Shown: in pieces, positions 1-10,486 of the stretch
Layout: every line of letters begins with the position of its first letter
Numbering within the stretch: the stretch's first letter is position 1
DNA from: Apostichopus japonicus
Lineage: Eukaryota; Echinodermata; Holothuroidea; Aspidochirotida; Stichopodidae
Direction of reading: 5' to 3'
Assembly: GCF_037975245.1 (NCBI RefSeq)
Contig: NC_092564.1
Span: forward strand, 14,943,984-15,007,983
Length of the DNA: 64,000 nucleotides
Notes under the pieces: generated by a model
The model's input: only the letters and a program-made list of their open reading frames with translations
Told to the model about the DNA's origin: nothing
The model's database searches: none
Made by a program: the position numbers and the translations under genes

Positions 1-605
1 AATAGTAGGCGAGAATAAAGAAGTAAAATCAGCTTCTTCGCGTATACCTTGCTTTGCCGTAACACCCAAAGCTATAATGTGGAAGTATATCGATGCTATA
101 TATACAATATAGCGATGTTGTCCAATTACATATAAGCGCTGCAAATGTATACTGCCAGACTATATAGGAGTCGTACTCGAATTAATCGTGGAGGTACTCA
201 CGACTGTAAATTGAAGATCCACGAATTTGATCCCAGTACGACTTCAGTTTATCATATATTTGGCTTTTGATCCGGCGACGGTAACCTTCCAAACCCACAA
301 GTTAATTCAGAGGTTAAGAATATTGATAAAGTAAAATATACTAAAGAGAGCTCGCTGTGTTTGGCACGACTCGATTAGCTGTCTTGATAACAGGAAGTAT
401 GTTGTTACTAGGATAGTTATGACCACTGCTATCTGCACAAATCAACGAAGTTATAATGTTTAAGTAGTAAGTGAATGCTTCCTTTGCAAAGGCTTGTTTT
501 ATTTTCAAACACCTTTTACAAAGGTAAGGTGAGAGTAATAATTTAGAAACATTAAAGGTTCAACTACTGCAACGTAAGGATATCAGTATTGGTTTGCTTT
601 TTCAG

Positions 606-1553
606 GTTATAAACCTTTCCCAATTAATGAGAAATACAAGCCAGGGGATGTCATTCCCATGCCAAAGACGCCATGGCCGGAGAAATATCTGCAGTTAAGG
701 TAGCTTTATAGGGATTATTAGTTACAAATGTCGATTCTATACTGGCATTTCCAGGAACTCAACCATTACTTCATATGTCTGGTTTTACACGTTTTTGTAT
801 CATTTCTAATACTTCTGTTATCACTTACTGGCTGCTACCATTTTTTGACGACGAATTACACGAACATTAATCAACGAATTTAGGAAATAAACCCACAGCT
901 GATAGAATGTCACTTTCCGCATTGGAGTAGTGAGAGGAGAAAAGGTTCCCTATACTGCTTAGCATCATTCAAATTATACACGATTTATCTACACCTGGTC
1001 TCCTTCCCCGACCCCACCTTTTACTGTCTTACATCATGGTCCAGGTATACTTTATTTCTTTTGTCTCCTTTTTTGAGGTCAGGTTAGACATTTGCTGAAG
1101 AATTTAGAATGACTTTTTCGACTTTCGAATGACTTTGTTATTGTTCCACAGAAACACGCTTTTATTTGAATGCTGGAGTAAAAACATGTCCCTTCGACCA
1201 TCTATACACCATCTGAGGGATTCTTTTAAAACGGTACTTATTTTAGATTACAACAGTAAACAGTATTTAAGGAAACAACTTGACATCCTTGCTCGTTTTA
1301 TCCTGTCTGCATGGCAGAAATGTTCGTACTTATACTATCACGGTGATATATCAATGTGACGTAATCAAACCCAGAAAATATGAAGAAGACAATGTCTGCT
1401 ACAAAGTAGATATAACATATTTTCCCTCTGTTTTATTTTTCTCGACAGATTTTTGATAAGTTAATAGACAACAGCTTCTATGAGATACCAGTATCATCTT
1501 TGTATACACGGACGATTTCTCCAACTGACGACTACGTGGAAGGGAAAGAATGA
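606..1553 (+). CDS. Receptor pseudokinase, last three exons of an upstream gene (partial)
   Basis: Three exons are read from splice sites and phase: 606-699, 1152-1233 and 1449-1553 (stop TGA). The joined frame stays open. The first exon starts inside Gly-Tyr-Lys-Pro-Phe-Pro, kinase subdomain X. The second carries the ECW...RPS signature of tyrosine-kinase subdomain XI. The third gives a short C-tail with two tyrosines, in FYEIP and DDYVEGKE. They match exons 9-11 of the gene ending at 32011. The ectodomain and the rest of the kinase lie left of the window. This copy extends five codons past the point where the 32011 copy stops, so it keeps a terminal tyrosine motif the other lost. Exon calls rest on consensus splice sites and frame, not transcripts. 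Confidence 0.75.
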
Positions 1554-4500
1554 TAGAAGAAATACGCCTCAATTGAGTTAACAATTGATATATTACAAAA
1601 GCATTGCCTTGCTAAGCATTCCGGCACGTCTTGTATGCAAAGAATTAAATAGACACAAACCGTAACTACGTAAAACAGTATGATTAACTATAACTTCCAT
1701 GTGTTACAAACAGGCAAATATGCTCAACAGTCACGGTGACTTATGGACGTAATTCAAGATTCATCATTCATACTTATTATTTATATTCGATTTTCAAAGA
1801 CGTCTCAAAAAGCTTTGCAAAGTGGGAAAGGAACTGGGCAGATTCTACGCAATTGGCGGTTTGGCTGGTTCATTGAACCAGGGCCCCTAATGTCCAGGGG
1901 TCTCATATACAAGCTTGATCCCAACCTTTTGTGCCAAAGGATATAACGACCGCATGTCAGTCATGTTTCTGCACGAAAACTTGAATGAGACCCAACATTG
2001 TCTATACGTTCTGTTGTATTTCATTAACAACTGATGTTTCTAGTTGACAACCCACTGTGGGTGTCAACTGCTTGCACTCAAGACACTTGGACAGTGCATC
2101 CGACCTGCTTCGTGAGATAGTAAATCACATATCTTCGGCAATCTTTACTGGCGATGCCTTGCCCTAAAAGATTAAACCACTTATTTTATACACGGAAGGA
2201 CGTAATATCGGCGATTATCTGCAGAAAAAGCGCCCTGAAATATTTCTTTTAGATTTCGATTTCCCCGAGTCCTTCTAAGTACTAATACCGGTGAAGTTTT
2301 CATCAATTTTGTGTTACATTTAATTATACAATGCTCTGATAGTTACACACATAGACTTGCGGAAACTGCAATCTCACGCATCCTCTGTTGACGACAGGAC
2401 CTTTCTAATTTAGGCGGGAAGATATTAGAGACATAAACAAATAAATTAAATCTTCTGATATTTAAAGCTTTGAATTAACTAAGTAGCGTATTGTAATTGT
2501 GTTTATTATACCATTGTGTGGTAGCTACTTATCCTTTGTATCGGGATCTATTTAATACCGCAAATAACCTTCGAACTACAAATGTGGGAAGGGGGACATG
2601 GCTCCCTCTCTCGCTGAATTGACGCTCATGTTAACCATTTTACCGCACACACAACAGTCCATCGTTCTTACACTACAAGGTGCGCACAGTGACCAGTAAT
2701 TGAGTTGTATGGAAAGGAACGGATTCTGTCACAAAAGTAATTTAAGTTTAAGAAAACAGTTTATCTATTATTGGCGACTATAGCAAATGAAGGTGAAGAT
2801 TGTTTTCATTTATCATGATATATGTCTTTTAGAATTTATATAAAATAGCTTGTTAGATGCTAAGGGCGCCCATGAGATGAGATATTGTCGAAACTTTTAT
2901 ATCAAAATGTCTACTTTTTGTAAATTCAGTGTCTTGGCTTTTCGTCAAAATTTGAAATCGCAAAATACGATGATCATGTATTTTTTTTGCAAACAACCAC
3001 TTTTGTCGTGTTCTCCACGACAAAACTGAAACTACTGTCAACTCGTATTAGAAATGGGAAAATACTTCATCTCTTTTGTTTTTAAATTACAAAGCAGGTG
3101 TCTCAGGTGATGGGCGACTATATTCGCTAAGGACACGCCTGAATATACAATGATAAACTTTTATGCTGCTAGTACACCCGACTATAGGTCTCCAGACAGC
3201 ATCTCCTGCATCCAAATTGGATATGGATAAGTTGGTGTTGATACGTAAATAAATAATTAAATGTCACAGAATGTACGTTGAGACTTATATAGCAATTACA
3301 ATTTCACTGGCAGCAAAACCTCGAGGAAGACACGAGGAACAGTAAAAAAAAAAAGGGGGGGTATGGCGATGCTATGAAGAGAGGTGTTTAACCATAGTGA
3401 AATGGGGTAAATAACACAATATGGATGAACATACAGTTTTATACAGTGTAGAAAGTATATGTCAGTAACAATATGATTTAAGTGAGGTACTCTGGCCTGA
3501 AAAGTTCCCAAGATTTGAATACATATACTCTTTCGATGAGAAATGTTTCCTCATTCAATGTCTTGATATCTATAACCTAGGCATTTCATTGGTATTGTTA
3601 TCTTTTTTAAATGTTAAGTTATAGTAACAAATGGTATTCGTCATAATTGGGGAATGATAATATAAAGCAACTCTTAATCATTTGAATGAGAAGATACCTT
3701 CAGAGAAAAATTCCAAAAGCGATCTTCAACTAATTGGTTTAAAGTGAATAACACATTCCCTGCTTAGGATGCATGTAGTGCAGCTTGTAGGCCCTCCTGC
3801 AATTAATACGGAGAATGGTTTGATATGGGAGAAATATTAAATATGTTTGAGGAATGTTTCTATTCCATAAATGAATTGCGTTCGGTATAACAAGAATCGT
3901 CCAGGTCAAATCTAAGCATTCTGGTTAAATTTGCATTCATTCCATTGTACAGTGTTTGAGATATTGACAGTTGAAGTTGCCACCTTTCGTACCAAACGGT
4001 GAACTTATAGCAAACAGGTGGGACGTCATTGTTGCACACTGATCAATAATGTTTTGTTTTTGTTTCAGATTTATGTCGAATTTTATAATCCACAATTAGA
4101 TGCATCCATAATGTGAATGTACTGCCGATTCACACATAGATTACAGTAACTACTGTAAATCTTAAAGTTTTGTACCACAGTAAATACTGGATCGTGCTGA
4201 CAAATCTGATAAATCGGTAGCATGTGCTATTAAGTTTACAGTATTGGTGGCCAATGATGATTGCGGAAAAGACATTCCGATCAGAATTGATCTTCTTCAA
4301 AGTTATACTACATTTGCGATGTATCATTATATTCTAATTATTAAGTTGAATGAATATTTGTAACGGCCAACCTTAATAATCACGTAGCCTACTTACAACA
4401 CACTCAAACTCACCTCTCGAAAGTCACTTTCCCCTCACAGCTCATACTCATGAAGAACAAGTGTTTGTTAAGCACTTGTGCTTGTTGTGAGATTATTTCT

Positions 4501-4584
4501 TTGTGTTAGTGTACTTTCATCAGATTATAAAATTATGAGTTATAGTGAGAAAATACTCTCAAACATAATTTCGTTTACCATACT
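1554..4584. other. Intergenic, no gene seen
   Basis: About 3 kb of AT-rich DNA between the kinase stop and the SINE. It is conserved in copy B (32012-39875) apart from the 4.8-kb insertion there. From about 3190 onward a weaker match to 22080 and following (unit C) begins. Short frames here are not kept open between copies. Confidence 0.6.
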
Positions 4585-4872
4585 GACCGGTGCTGTGGCC
4601 GAGTGGATAAACGCGGTGGCATTTGAAGCAATGAGGCTTAGCAATCGGAAGGTTTGGGGTTCGATTCCCGGCCGGGTCATAGTAAGGTGGGTTTTTCATC
4701 CAAGAGCAATCTACTCTTCCCCATCTGAAATGACTTTTCTAAATTGAAAAGATTCCAAATTTGAGTTCAAATGTTGAATTGGAAGCTAACCGACGTGTAA
4801 GTTGTAATCAATAAGCCCTTGCTGGTTTGTCCCACATTTGTGGTCGCTTAAGCGTCGTAAAAATAAAAATAA
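4585..4872 (+). mobile_element. tRNA-derived SINE
   Basis: The head has a Pol III A-box (TGGCCGAGTGG) and a B-box (GGTTCGATTCC) spaced as in a class II, Leu/Ser-like tRNA. A roughly 190-bp body follows and ends in CGTCGTAAAAATAAAAATAA, a SINE-type A-rich tail. The same insertion is at 39876-40162. The equivalent sites near 22835 and 61065 go straight from a TTTCATTTGA-type sequence to the shared GGCAGTTAATG block with no insert, so the element entered the tail-type lineage before the A/B duplication. It is a retroposon, not a functional tRNA gene: the acceptor stem pairs poorly. Confidence 0.75.
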
Positions 4873-6300
4873 CTGCTGAACTGCTGATTTGAGAATGAGG
4901 CAGTTAATGTTAACTGCTTCTTCAATGATATCACATGTTGTTATTACGGTATTTACTCTCCGTATTTGTGCAATCTAGGCTAAACCTGTCACAATGGCAT
5001 GAAGAAGCCCTTTTGGAACATCTATACCAAATGGTTCGCTGTTTCGTATTATACCATAATTTTAAACCGGATTAATATATGATAATATAAATATTTGCTC
5101 AAACACGTTAAAATTTGTTACGTGTTATTCTATACAATGAGTGCAGATATGAACGAAAGAAGCTGATTAAAAGTAAACCAGATAAAAAGTAACCCGGACA
5201 CTAATTACGGACGTTCCTAATTGTTTCAAACATACTATAACAGCAAGCTCAAATGGTTTCAATTACCATTGAAAGTAATACACGGAAGTACATGGGTCAT
5301 ATTGCAGTGTACGTTAACGTACTTTACTTGGTAAACTGACACGATGTTTGTTTACTTTTTTCTTTCTGAACGATGTTATAAAATGTAATTAGAATCAAAC
5401 GAAACTGAAAGATTTTCGACATTCATGTAGCGATTTGGGTGATCATTCTGATATAACCATAGTAACAAGGGCGTAGGAACCGGGGGGCTGGGGGGGGGCG
5501 CCAGCCCCCCAGTGAAAAATGTGGAGGGGCGGAAGTATCATTCCGCCCCCCCGCTTCGCAAGTCAGAAAACCCCTCTTTCATTTCCAAATGAGAAAAAAA
5601 ATCTCATTTGGAGCACCAAATTGCATCTAAGGCCAGGTGAAAATACAAAATTAAGTTTACAAAATGGAGTGGGTGTTGAAGTGTGCTATATTGCACCAAA
5701 TTGCATCTGAGGGCACCTGGAAATGCAAAAAAATCCAAAGGGGAGGGGGACTCCCCCTCCCCTTAGACCCCTCCCCCAGGCCGGCCATAAGTCTTCAGCC
5801 CCCCCACTCAAAAGTACCTTCCTACGCCACTGCATAGTAACATCAGGTGCGTTTGTGTACGTGATACTTCCTGTATGCATTGTAATCCAAGAAATGTAAA
5901 CTATAATCTCAACTTTATTAAAATCACATATTATTGATTTTAAATTGCACAGATATTGTCCAAAACGTCGACATGTAACCGAGCATATCCTACCGTGTAT
6001 ACTTTACTATACAGATCTTTACCAACAGGGCTGTAGTCAAGTCCAGAAGATCCGAGTCTATAGCCAGTCTGAGTCCAATTAAACATTGCCGGAACCGAGA
6101 CTATACACCGAGTCCAAGTACACATGACGCTAAGAATTATATTGATTTGATCTTTACCTCACCTTGCCCCACTCACCTTTCCTTCCCACCCGTAACCATA
6201 AATATGCTCCTATAACGTGATCGGTAATATTATATAGGTATTAGGGCCAGGGTCAGGCATTCATCTCTTCCAGCTATGCTAACCATAGGTATTGCGGTAT
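4873..6300. other. Intergenic flank with a MITE insertion
   Basis: Non-coding, conserved in copy B (40163-41180) and partly in units C and D. It is interrupted only by the hAT MITE at 5466-5832. No gene seen. Confidence 0.6.
5466..5832. mobile_element. hAT-type MITE, 367 bp, copy A only
   Basis: Terminal inverted repeats read CAAGGGCGTAGGAA on the left and, reversed, CAGTGGCGTAGGAA on the right. They are flanked by a perfect 8-bp target duplication, CATAGTAA (5458-5465 and 5833-5840). Copy B has the uninterrupted site at about 40746 with one CATAGTAA. An 8-bp duplication with CAGTG-like ends is typical of hAT. The interior is G/C-tract rich and encodes nothing, so it would depend on a transposase from elsewhere. 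Confidence 0.85.
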
Positions 6301-6301
6301 A

Positions 6302-7540
6302 TATTATAATAATAATAATAATAATAATAATACATAATTTTTATATAGCGCCAAACAAACTATGAAATAATTCTCGTAGCGCTTAACAAAATAATAACAA
6401 TTATAACATATATGCTTTGGTGAAGAGATACGTTTTGAGTGCTGATTTGAAACTGTTCACAGTATTGCACATTTTTACATGGTCTGGAAGTGAGTTCCAC
6501 AGGCACGGTGCACTGGATGCAAACGTTTCAAGTCTGTGTTTTACTCTAGGGATGAGTAACATCAGTGATGAATGAGAGCGAAGTGGGCGTGTGGATGATG
6601 GTCGGAACTGAAACAAGTTGGTGAGGTAGCTTGGTCCTACGATGTGCATACATTTGTACACCATCAGAAGTAGTTTGTAGTTGATTCGTTCACGTATCGG
6701 GAGCCAGTGGAGTTCGATCATGGTAGGGGTAATGTGATCATACTTCCGAGTTCTAGTAACGAGACGTGCGGCGGTGTTTAATACGCGTTGTAGCCTGTCA
6801 ATTTTACAGCCTGGTAATCCATACAGAATACTATTGCAGTAGTCGAGCTTCGACGTAACGAATGCATGGACAAGCTTTATACATGAATCTCTGTCGAGGT
6901 ACTTTCTGATGTGACCAATGTACCGGATACTAGACAGGGCGCTTCGGCAAACGTGTTGAATATGTCGATCCATTGTCATGTGATTATCAAAAATGACACC
7001 AAGATTGCGGAGATGATCAGTGTAGTTGATTCTGGTGTCACCGACGGAGACGAGTGAAATGGTGTGTGTTGGCCTAAACCGATACGATAAATGTATCACT
7101 TCTGTCTTACTATCATCGAGTTTTAATTTGTTTGCTAACATCCAACTTCTTATATCTGACAAACAGTATTCCAGACGTTGTAATTCTGAGGTGTGATTGT
7201 CACCAAAGCTTATAAGTAGCTGGCTGTCGTCGGCATAGCACATGTAAGTAAGTTGGTGTCGGCGCATGATATCACCAAGGGGCCCTATGTGTAAACTAAA
7301 CAATGTCGGACCCAATACAGATCCCTCTGGTACGCCCCACTCTAATGCATGTGTAGCAGAGAGGTCATTGCCTAATTGGACAACTGGGTGTGATTCTATC
7401 CATTGCAGGACTTTTCCATTGAGACCGTAACGGAATTGCAGGCGATTTACTAGTATGGCATGGTCAACCGTATCAAAAGCCGCACTTATGTCCAGCATTA
7501 TAAGGACGACATGGCGGCCAAGGTCCAGCTGCCGCAGAAT
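6302..7540 (-). mobile_element. 5'-truncated CR1/L2-like LINE
   Basis: Read on the minus strand, a reverse-transcriptase ORF is followed by a tail with a GCGCTATATAAAAATTATG-like 3' end and an ATT microsatellite (6302-6331 on the plus strand). This 3' end is typical of CR1/L2-group LINEs. The 5' part is missing, as expected from incomplete reverse transcription. Copy B has the same insertion (41182-42417). Unit C near 24110 has the empty site. A probable target duplication of TATATA lies at the ends. Confidence 0.8.
6401..7498 (-). CDS. LINE reverse transcriptase, C-terminal part
   Basis: A 365-residue minus-strand frame. It contains an RT block (DISAAFDTVDHAIL, residues 3-16), the GVPxGSVLGPTLF block (55-67), the catalytic YADD box (88-91) and a KTEVIHL block, then the C-terminal region seen in CR1/L2-type LINE proteins. 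The N-terminal endonuclease and the start of the RT are absent, so this is a truncated ORF2 and cannot support its own movement. One usually conserved residue, Gln in GVPQGS, reads Glu here but is Gln in the copy at 41906-42223. The first Met is internal, not a true start. Confidence 0.8.
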   Translation of the reverse strand: MLDISAAFDTVDHAILVNRLQFRYGLNGKVLQWIESHPVVQLGNDLSATHALEWGVPEGSVLGPTLFSLHIGPLGDIMRRHQLTYMCYADDSQLLISFGDNHTSELQRLEYCLSDIRSWMLANKLKLDDSKTEVIHLSYRFRPTHTISLVSVGDTRINYTDHLRNLGVIFDNHMTMDRHIQHVCRSALSSIRYIGHIRKYLDRDSCIKLVHAFVTSKLDYCNSILYGLPGCKIDRLQRVLNTAARLVTRTRKYDHITPTMIELHWLPIRERINYKLLLMVYKCMHIVGPSYLTNLFQFRPSSTRPLRSHSSLMLLIPRVKHRLETFASSAPCLWNSLPDHVKMCNTVNSFKSALKTYLFTKAYML

Positions 7541-7966
7541 ATATAGACGGACCTCGCATAAACAGATAAAGATGTTACAAATATAGACGCAGCCAGATTA
7601 ATATTTAGTAGATATTACTAATGTATTCTCCAGGATCCTCCTATTAGTGGCTTCTCCGTTGTAGTCATCGTGTCACCATTCAATCATTAACCAGTTTTCC
7701 TACAAACAGTTGAGATAAAACGGAATTCTGAGAAAAAGCGTTGAAGTTTTTAGATAAAAAGTCAAATCTTCCTCAACAACGTCTTAGGTTCCTGAAAACC
7801 GCAATTTTCTTCTCACACCCGTCGCTTAAGCCTCGAGGTGGAGTTGCTTCTTCCCCGCATTATGAACCCCCTCCCCCTCACATTGTGGGTTAATGGGATA
7901 TCCAATTCATGCAGCGGCGCCTTTAATGACACGGGAGGGATAATTCGGCTTATTTTGTCATTCTGG
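7541..7966. other. Receptor A upstream region, distal part
   Basis: Non-coding flank between the LINE and the foldback element. Its right half (AATTCGGCTTATTTTGTCATTCTGG, split here by a few substitutions) is shared by all four receptor units, so it belongs to the conserved 5' flank of the receptor genes. Confidence 0.5.
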
Positions 7967-7974
7967 TACGCACG

Positions 7975-8568
7975 TATGGAACGCCATGTTAACATTTATT
8001 CAGATTACAGATATCTCTAATTCATTTCCGGATATCTCTAATTCATTTTCAGATACCTCGAATTTATAGCCAGATATCTCGAATTCATTTCCAGATATCA
8101 ATAATTTAAAACATCTTGGAGATATCAGAAATTGAATTCGAGATATCAAGAATTCGAATTAGCGGTATCCAAAATTAAATTAGAGAAATCAAGAATTCGA
8201 ATTCGATATATCCAGAATTTGTATTCGAAATACTATGAATTTAAATTTGGATATCTCGGTTATTTTTTCTGGATATCTCAAATTCCATTTTGGATAACTC
8301 GAATACAATTTTGGATAACTCGAATACAATTTTGGATAACTCGAATTCCATTCGTGATATCTTAAATAATGTTTCCCAATCTTGATATCTTTAATTTATT
8401 TCTCGATATCTTAAACTCAGTTTCTGAGATCCCAAATTTAATTAAAGATATCTGAAATAATTAAAGATTTCTTCAATTTAATTCCAGATATCTGAAATTA
8501 ATTCCAGATATCTCGAATTAAATTGAAGATATCTGTAATCATTGAATACATGTTAACATGGCGTTCCA
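7975..8568. mobile_element. Foldback element with a GATATC repeat core
   Basis: Ends are inverted repeats of about 40 bp beginning TATGGAACGCCATGTTAACA. The core is a degenerate array of GATATCT/AGATATC boxes spaced about 20-27 bp apart and linked by GAATTC/AATT-rich spacers, in both orientations. The likely target duplication is TACGCACG/TACTCACG (7967-7974, 8569-8576); the empty site in unit C (CACACACG near 24510) has matching length. It lies about 280 bp upstream of receptor A. Copy B keeps the core and right end but has lost the left end. A plus-strand frame at 8132-8365 lies in the array and is not a gene. Confidence 0.7.
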
Positions 8569-8624
8569 TACTCACGGCATTGCTGAAACATGTTTCCATT
8601 TAATGACCTTTCACCTTCGAACTA

Positions 8625-8632
8625 TGACGTCA
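8625..8632. promoter_or_regulatory. CRE/ATF palindrome upstream of receptor A
   Basis: A perfect TGACGTCA lies 213 bp before the receptor ATG, inside ACTATGACGTCATAAATC. It is identical at 45016-45023 and 62803-62810 and altered to TGACTTCA at 24567-24574. TGACGTCA is the binding site of CREB/ATF bZIP factors. Function is inferred from the motif and its conservation only. Confidence 0.45.
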
Positions 8633-8844
8633 TAAATCAAGGCACAATAAATCCGTGACCGTGTGTTTAGAGGCTCGAAGAAACCATCAGTCAATATCTG
8701 GCACTTGCGGTATCTGTATTTTACTTTTCAATAAAGAGATTATTCGTTTTGTTGTAGAAATTGACTATACGAGTCACTATCTGACAAGGTTAGAATCATT
8801 TTGATCCAGGAATCATCTGATGACATTACACGAGCTGCTTAGTT

Positions 8845-10269
8845 ATGGAGAGGAGAGGTAACATCTGTTTTGTTGGAACCATTGCTGCAAGTCCAATTCA
8901 AATACTGTTTTTCCTTGTCAATTTAGCAAACTTAGTTATGCTTTGCTTTGGAGAGGAAACTATTGTGTTTGATAGAGTATGGAAGGAACATATAATCCGA
9001 TCAGAGGGACAAACAGTGACCTTACGCTGCATAAGTAAAGGTAATGTCACAATGTTCCGAATAGAGACACTAAAGAACGACAGTAAGGCAAAGATTGTGA
9101 TGAATTCAACGCTGGTTGGGAATTACACTGGAAGTTATATTTTCAACTCCACAAAGAATGGATCAGACTTTATGAATGACTTAACTATTAGAGATGTTAC
9201 CAGGGAATTTGACGGTTCCTTATTTCATTGCGTGGACCATATTACGTTCAATGCACTGGAGCTTACATTGATAGTGCTATACAGTCCAAGACGTGAATAT
9301 CCACAGTGTAAATCCAGCTCTACTTTTCATACTTTTTTTACTGATCAAATTGGGGAACCTTTTGATTTAACCTGTATCTCAGAAGAAGGAAATCAGAGTA
9401 TAAACCTTTCCTTAGAAAACACTCTGACAATGATAAACAGTTCGTCCGTTACTCTTGGAGAGAATAAAACTCATCGATATGTTGAATTGAATGCTAAACT
9501 CGATAGGAAATGGAACAACAGTATGTTTTATTGTTACGTTGTACAATCTTCTCCAGGGATGGTTAATTACAGTGCTAATTGTTCATTTGGTCCAATACAA
9601 TTTGTGGATGAATTAACTATCATTACGAATACATCGAATGTGTCATTTAAAGAAGGAAAGAGGATTATGTTTTCTTGTAAGAGTAATGTTAATGCTGCTT
9701 ACAAACAATGGAACATAGTAGATATTCCGAAACATGTTTCGTATTCCAGTTCAAATGATTCAGATTTGATATACTTAGAAATAGATGTTAGTAATTTGAC
9801 AAAAGATACCCTAATAACATTAGACTGCTTTGTATCTTATCTTGGCAAAAACTTGACCAAGAAAGTAACGGGTAATGTCGAAGCTTCTGGAAGTGAACCA
9901 ATCTTACATATTCTCGTCACCTTAGCCGCACTCGTAATGTTGCTCTCAATTTCACTAAGTATCGTCGTCTTGAAAATAGTGAATAAAAGTCAGAAACAAC
10001 AAAATTATAACATAGATATATCAATAGACGGCTCTAATGACAGCATAGAAGGACACACTTACACTGCACCAGAAGAGAGTCAGTTAAATACAGGTTTGCA
10101 TATGGACAGATTATCTGTAGAGGAAAATCTTGATTACGAAGAAATACCAACAGTAGCATATGACATGATAACTAATGTTGCCTATGAGCCATGTTCTGTG
10201 GATGCATCATCGTCAGCAGCTATTCTCAATGAGAGGATTCAGGGAGCACAGCAAGGTAACTCGTCATAA
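8845..10269 (+). CDS. Three-Ig transmembrane receptor with tyrosine-motif tail (copy A)
   Basis: 474 residues, single exon. A hydrophobic signal sequence spans about residues 1-35. Three Ig-like domains follow, with Cys pairs 62/129, 177/230 and 278/328. The ectodomain is dense in N-glycosylation sequons. A membrane segment lies at about 353-379, then a 95-residue cytoplasmic tail. The tail has tyrosines at 406, 431 (LDYEEI), 439 (VAYDMI) and 447. YEEI is the Src-family SH2 consensus, and both LDYEEI and VAYDMI fit the ITIM pattern. It is probably a cell-surface receptor or adhesion protein; the ligand is unknown. The ectodomain matches copies B, C and D, while the membrane segment and tail match only B. 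A consensus donor (AAG/GTAACT, exon end 10255, phase 1) lies 14 bases before the stop codon's end, so the tail may splice onward. The ATG sits after a leader conserved in all four genes. Confidence 0.85.
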   Translation: MERRGNICFVGTIAASPIQILFFLVNLANLVMLCFGEETIVFDRVWKEHIIRSEGQTVTLRCISKGNVTMFRIETLKNDSKAKIVMNSTLVGNYTGSYIFNSTKNGSDFMNDLTIRDVTREFDGSLFHCVDHITFNALELTLIVLYSPRREYPQCKSSSTFHTFFTDQIGEPFDLTCISEEGNQSINLSLENTLTMINSSSVTLGENKTHRYVELNAKLDRKWNNSMFYCYVVQSSPGMVNYSANCSFGPIQFVDELTIITNTSNVSFKEGKRIMFSCKSNVNAAYKQWNIVDIPKHVSYSSSNDSDLIYLEIDVSNLTKDTLITLDCFVSYLGKNLTKKVTGNVEASGSEPILHILVTLAALVMLLSISLSIVVLKIVNKSQKQQNYNIDISIDGSNDSIEGHTYTAPEESQLNTGLHMDRLSVEENLDYEEIPTVAYDMITNVAYEPCSVDASSSAAILNERIQGAQQGNSS

Positions 10270-10486
10270 TGAGAACATAATAATAGAAAACAACAAAGAA
10301 ACAATGGAAGATGTCAAAGTTAGAGAAAGTCATACAAGTAACGGTAAGGAAGGTCACAATAACCTTGATTTCGAGACATGTTACACAGACAGCGACGCTG
10401 ATAATTTGAAAAATGGACTACCATTTTGCTTACGTTCGGTCTTTACTTATAATGCAATGTGGGAGATTGACGGTATGGTGATGTAG
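10256..10486 (+). other. Shifted-frame extension after the receptor A stop
   Basis: Frame +1 relative to the receptor stays open from about 10175 to the stop at 10486. It encodes an acidic, polar stretch (FETCYTDSDADNLKNG) and ends WEIDGMVM. By eye the stretch is identical to 46599-46829, although the neighbouring coding DNA differs at several sites. It could be an alternative C-terminus reached by splicing, the remnant of a longer tail cut off by a frameshift, or a 3' UTR homogenised by gene conversion. No acceptor that clearly restores the frame was found. Confidence 0.35.

Noticed and set aside
4585-4680. Functional tRNA-Leu/Ser gene
   Set aside because: Promoter boxes are good, but the acceptor stem does not pair well and a SINE body and tail follow; the same insertion is in copy B.
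8132-8365. 77-codon plus-strand frame
   Set aside because: It lies wholly in the GATATC repeat array; the repeated RIQFWIT peptide is a by-product of the repeat period.
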